DNA from: Bimuria novae-zelandiae CBS 107.79
Lineage: Eukaryota; Ascomycota; Dothideomycetes; Pleosporales; Didymosphaeriaceae
DNA: 20,292 nucleotides
Assembly: GCA_010015655.1 (NCBI GenBank)
Contig: ML976670.1
Coordinates: 616,159 to 636,450, forward strand
Reading direction: 5' to 3'
In this document: piece after piece, positions 19,122-20,292 of the stretch
Numbering within the stretch: position 1 is the stretch's first letter
How the letters are laid out: each line of letters starts with the position of its first letter
Program-made: the position numbers and the translations under genes
The notes under the pieces: generated by a model
Seen by the model: the letters and a program-made list of their open reading frames with translations, nothing else
What the model was told of the DNA's origin: nothing
Database searches by the model: none

Positions 19122-19831
19122 TCACTGTATTAGCTAGTAATTAAGCCGCGCTGCTAGCTATTGGCTATCTAAGAAGGTAGTTAGGATAGTGTATAATTAG
19201 ACAGATCTATGACACGGTGCGCATGTTTAGGGTAAGAAAGAACGAAGTAAAGTTCGTATAGATCCTAGCTAGGTGTGACTTCGACCTAGGCAAGAAGGCT
19301 AAAGCAGAAGCGAAGAAGGCTATAAGAGACAGTAGTATACCTAATACACTGTAATAAAAAGCTAAATTAATAGTGGCAAATACCGTAATAGCTAAACGGG
19401 ACAGATACAGACTGCTACCAAGCGGAATTAGAGAATACTTAAGAAAGTTAGATGCAGCACTGCCCGGGAAGCATACACGAGGACTATATAATAAGTTAAG
19501 CTAGCGAGAAGCTAGAGTGCTAGCACAGCTACGGATAGGGATAGTACGGCTGAATGGATTTCTGCATCAGATTAGAGCGGCGGAGTTAGACCAATGTGGA
19601 TGTGGCTTGGCGAAAGAATTAACCAAACACTTCCTCTTTCGCTGTTCGAGATGGAATACGCAACGAACACAGATGCTATAACAGGCAGGCGAAAGGTGGG
19701 GTAATCTCTCCTTCGCACTAGGTGGTAAAGCAATGTCGGACGGAGTAAAGTGGACGCTGGACATGGAGGCCGTCCGGGCGACGATTCAGTTTGCTATTAG
19801 CACAGGCAGGTTAGAAATGGATATGGGCTAG
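19122..19831 (+). pseudogene. LINE fragment 3 (RNase H end and C-terminal CCHC)
   Basis: The frame continues from codon base 1 at 8397. It reads ITVLASN*AALLAIG, the last RNase H segment, then KAKAEAKKAIRDSS, LDAALPGKHTRGLYNKL, VLAQLRIGIVRLNGFLHQI and a zinc-binding motif C-x-C-x8-H-x4-C (19595-19645, CGCG then HFLFRC). The tail is LSFALGGKAM-SDGVKW and AISTGRLEMDMG before a TAG at 19829-19831. There are eight premature TAA/TAG codons and no frameshift. The HFLFRC block is the hallmark of the C-terminus of Tad1-type fungal LINE polyproteins. The final TAG may be the true stop or another converted codon. Confidence 0.88.
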
Positions 19832-20018
19832 AGAGCATCGACAAGCACAAAAAACAACAAAGCCTACTCGGCCCCTAGCGGTCGATATCGATTTTTCTCC
19901 GAAAAAGGCCGTGCGGAGCACGGCCCTACAAGCTCAATGGGCCACACATGCTCAATGGGCCAGCTGCACTTTGATACCCACCACCACATCAAAACACGCC
20001 CTATTTACATCAAATAAA
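19832..20018. other. LINE 3' tail and spacer with hairpin and direct repeats
   Basis: No gene is visible. An A-rich run (19841-19862) may be the LINE tail. Then come the palindrome TCGATATCGA (19882-19891), a hairpin GGCCGTGC-GGA-GCACGGCC (19907-19925), and the 13-bp direct repeat GCTCAATGGGCCA at 19932-19944 and 19950-19962. Some of this is probably the terminal region of the pogo/Fot1-like element that follows, but its exact end cannot be fixed from one side. Confidence 0.45.
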
Positions 20019-20292
20019 ATGCCAAAGATCACGAAGAGCATGTCCACTTACCGATCCGAATGTGAAATTATCGAAAAACACGTTGTGGTGTTAAAGACTT
20101 TGACGCGGCCGAACATACGCGCATACTGTCGCGATCGCAACATCAATCATCTGCGCAAACGCCTACAACGCGCGTTCAACGGCCAAAACAATAGGTCAAC
20201 AAGGCCGCCTACTAATAAAAAGCTCTCTGGTGAACAAGAGCTTGCTCTCGAACGTTTTTGCGATACAATAGACGATATTGGATTTGGCATAA
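20019..20292 (+). CDS. pogo/Fot1-like transposase, N-terminal part (runs off window)
   Basis: The frame is open from the ATG at 20019 to the window edge, 91 residues with no stop. The protein starts MPKITKSMSTYRSECEIIEK and is basic through residue 60. Near residues 68-91 it reads KKLSGEQELALERFCDTIDD-IGFGI. An L-x-x-x-x-E-x-x-L segment followed by a short helix and a Gly-containing turn resembles the entry to the CENP-B/Tc5-type helix-turn-helix of pogo/Fot1 transposases. That domain binds the element ends. The catalytic domain is outside the window. No in-frame ATG occurs in the roughly 100 bases upstream, which supports this start. Codon use is balanced with no RIP signature. It could be another Tc1/mariner branch. 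Confidence 0.55.
   Translation, partial: MPKITKSMSTYRSECEIIEKHVVVLKTLTRPNIRAYCRDRNINHLRKRLQRAFNGQNNRSTRPPTNKKLSGEQELALERFCDTIDDIGFGI
20019..20292 (+). mobile_element. pogo/Fot1-like DNA transposon, 5' end only
   Basis: The only sure part is the transposase start. The element probably begins upstream, between 19863 and 20018, where repeats and a hairpin lie. It faces away from the left Tc1-like element and its N-terminus is not similar to that one, so the two are different elements and not two ends of one. Confidence 0.45.

Larger units (their letters stand above)
591..19862 (+). mobile_element. Tad1-like non-LTR retrotransposon (LINE), 5'-incomplete, split by nested insertions
   Basis: This is the oldest layer of the block. 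Three separated pieces (591-1876, 8232-8397, 19122-19831) rejoin in one reading frame once the hAT A and copia A insertions and one copy of each target duplication are removed. The order reverse transcriptase, RNase H-like region, C-terminal CCHC is that of fungal Tad1-type LINEs. The 5' half (ORF1, endonuclease, start of the RT) is missing from the window, apparently beyond the Tc1-like insertion. After the last stop an A-rich stretch (19841-19862) may be the 3' tail. I could not find a target-site duplication for the LINE itself. Confidence 0.8.

Noticed and set aside
19567..19764. Minus-strand ORF of 65 codons
   Set aside because: It is antisense to the LINE C-terminal CCHC segment.
1..20292. 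A single giant mobile element bounded by the two edge transposases, or a cargo-carrying system
   Set aside because: The two edge transposase starts are unrelated and point outward, and everything between is explained by known transposon families with their own target duplications. No cargo genes are present.

Overview
The window looks like a gene-free block of nested transposable elements from a filamentous ascomycete (Pezizomycotina). Evidence: a Tad1-like LINE, two Ty1/copia LTR retrotransposons, two hAT elements and the ends of two Tc1/mariner-superfamily elements, most of them riddled with CpA-to-TpA / TpG-to-TpA changes, the signature of repeat-induced point mutation (RIP). I see no host gene, tRNA, rRNA or CRISPR array.

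Layout. (1) Bases 1-590: the 5' end of a minus-strand Tc1/mariner element with an open, unmutated transposase N-terminus. It appears to sit at a TA inside the LINE. (2) Bases 591-1876, 8232-8397 and 19122-19831: three pieces of one LINE ORF (reverse transcriptase, RNase H, C-terminal CCHC). Removing the insertions restores a single frame with 16 in-frame stops (only TAA/TAG) and no frameshift. (3) Bases 1877-8223: hAT element A, flanked by the 8-bp target duplication GATGTGGG, in the RNase H region of the LINE. (4) Bases 2825-5821: hAT element B inside hAT A, flanked by GGTCCACG. (5) Bases 8398-19116: copia element A, flanked by the 5-bp duplication GAAGA, again in the LINE RNase H region. (6) Bases 8640-13898: copia element B inside copia A, 49 bp downstream of its 5' LTR, flanked by ATAAT. 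(7) Bases 19832-20018: LINE 3' tail and a repeat-rich spacer. (8) Bases 20019-20292: an open plus-strand N-terminus of a pogo/Fot1-like transposase running off the window.

History. The LINE came first. hAT A and copia A then inserted into it, and hAT B and copia B inserted into those. The left Tc1-like element carries no RIP damage and is probably among the latest arrivals. All 18 differences between the two LTR pairs are CpA/TpG transitions, so both retroelements were mutated in place after insertion. Catalytic residues of the retroelements and transposases have been changed at many points, so none of the interior elements should be able to move by itself. Only the edge transposases read as possibly functional, and both are cut by the window.

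I did not find a convincing new biological system. The value of the window is an unusually legible record of nested insertion and RIP, with a few side observations: a predicted half-tRNA(Ile-UAU) primer site shared by both copia elements, patchy RIP islands, palindromic subterminal repeats in hAT A, and one active-site change that RIP cannot explain.
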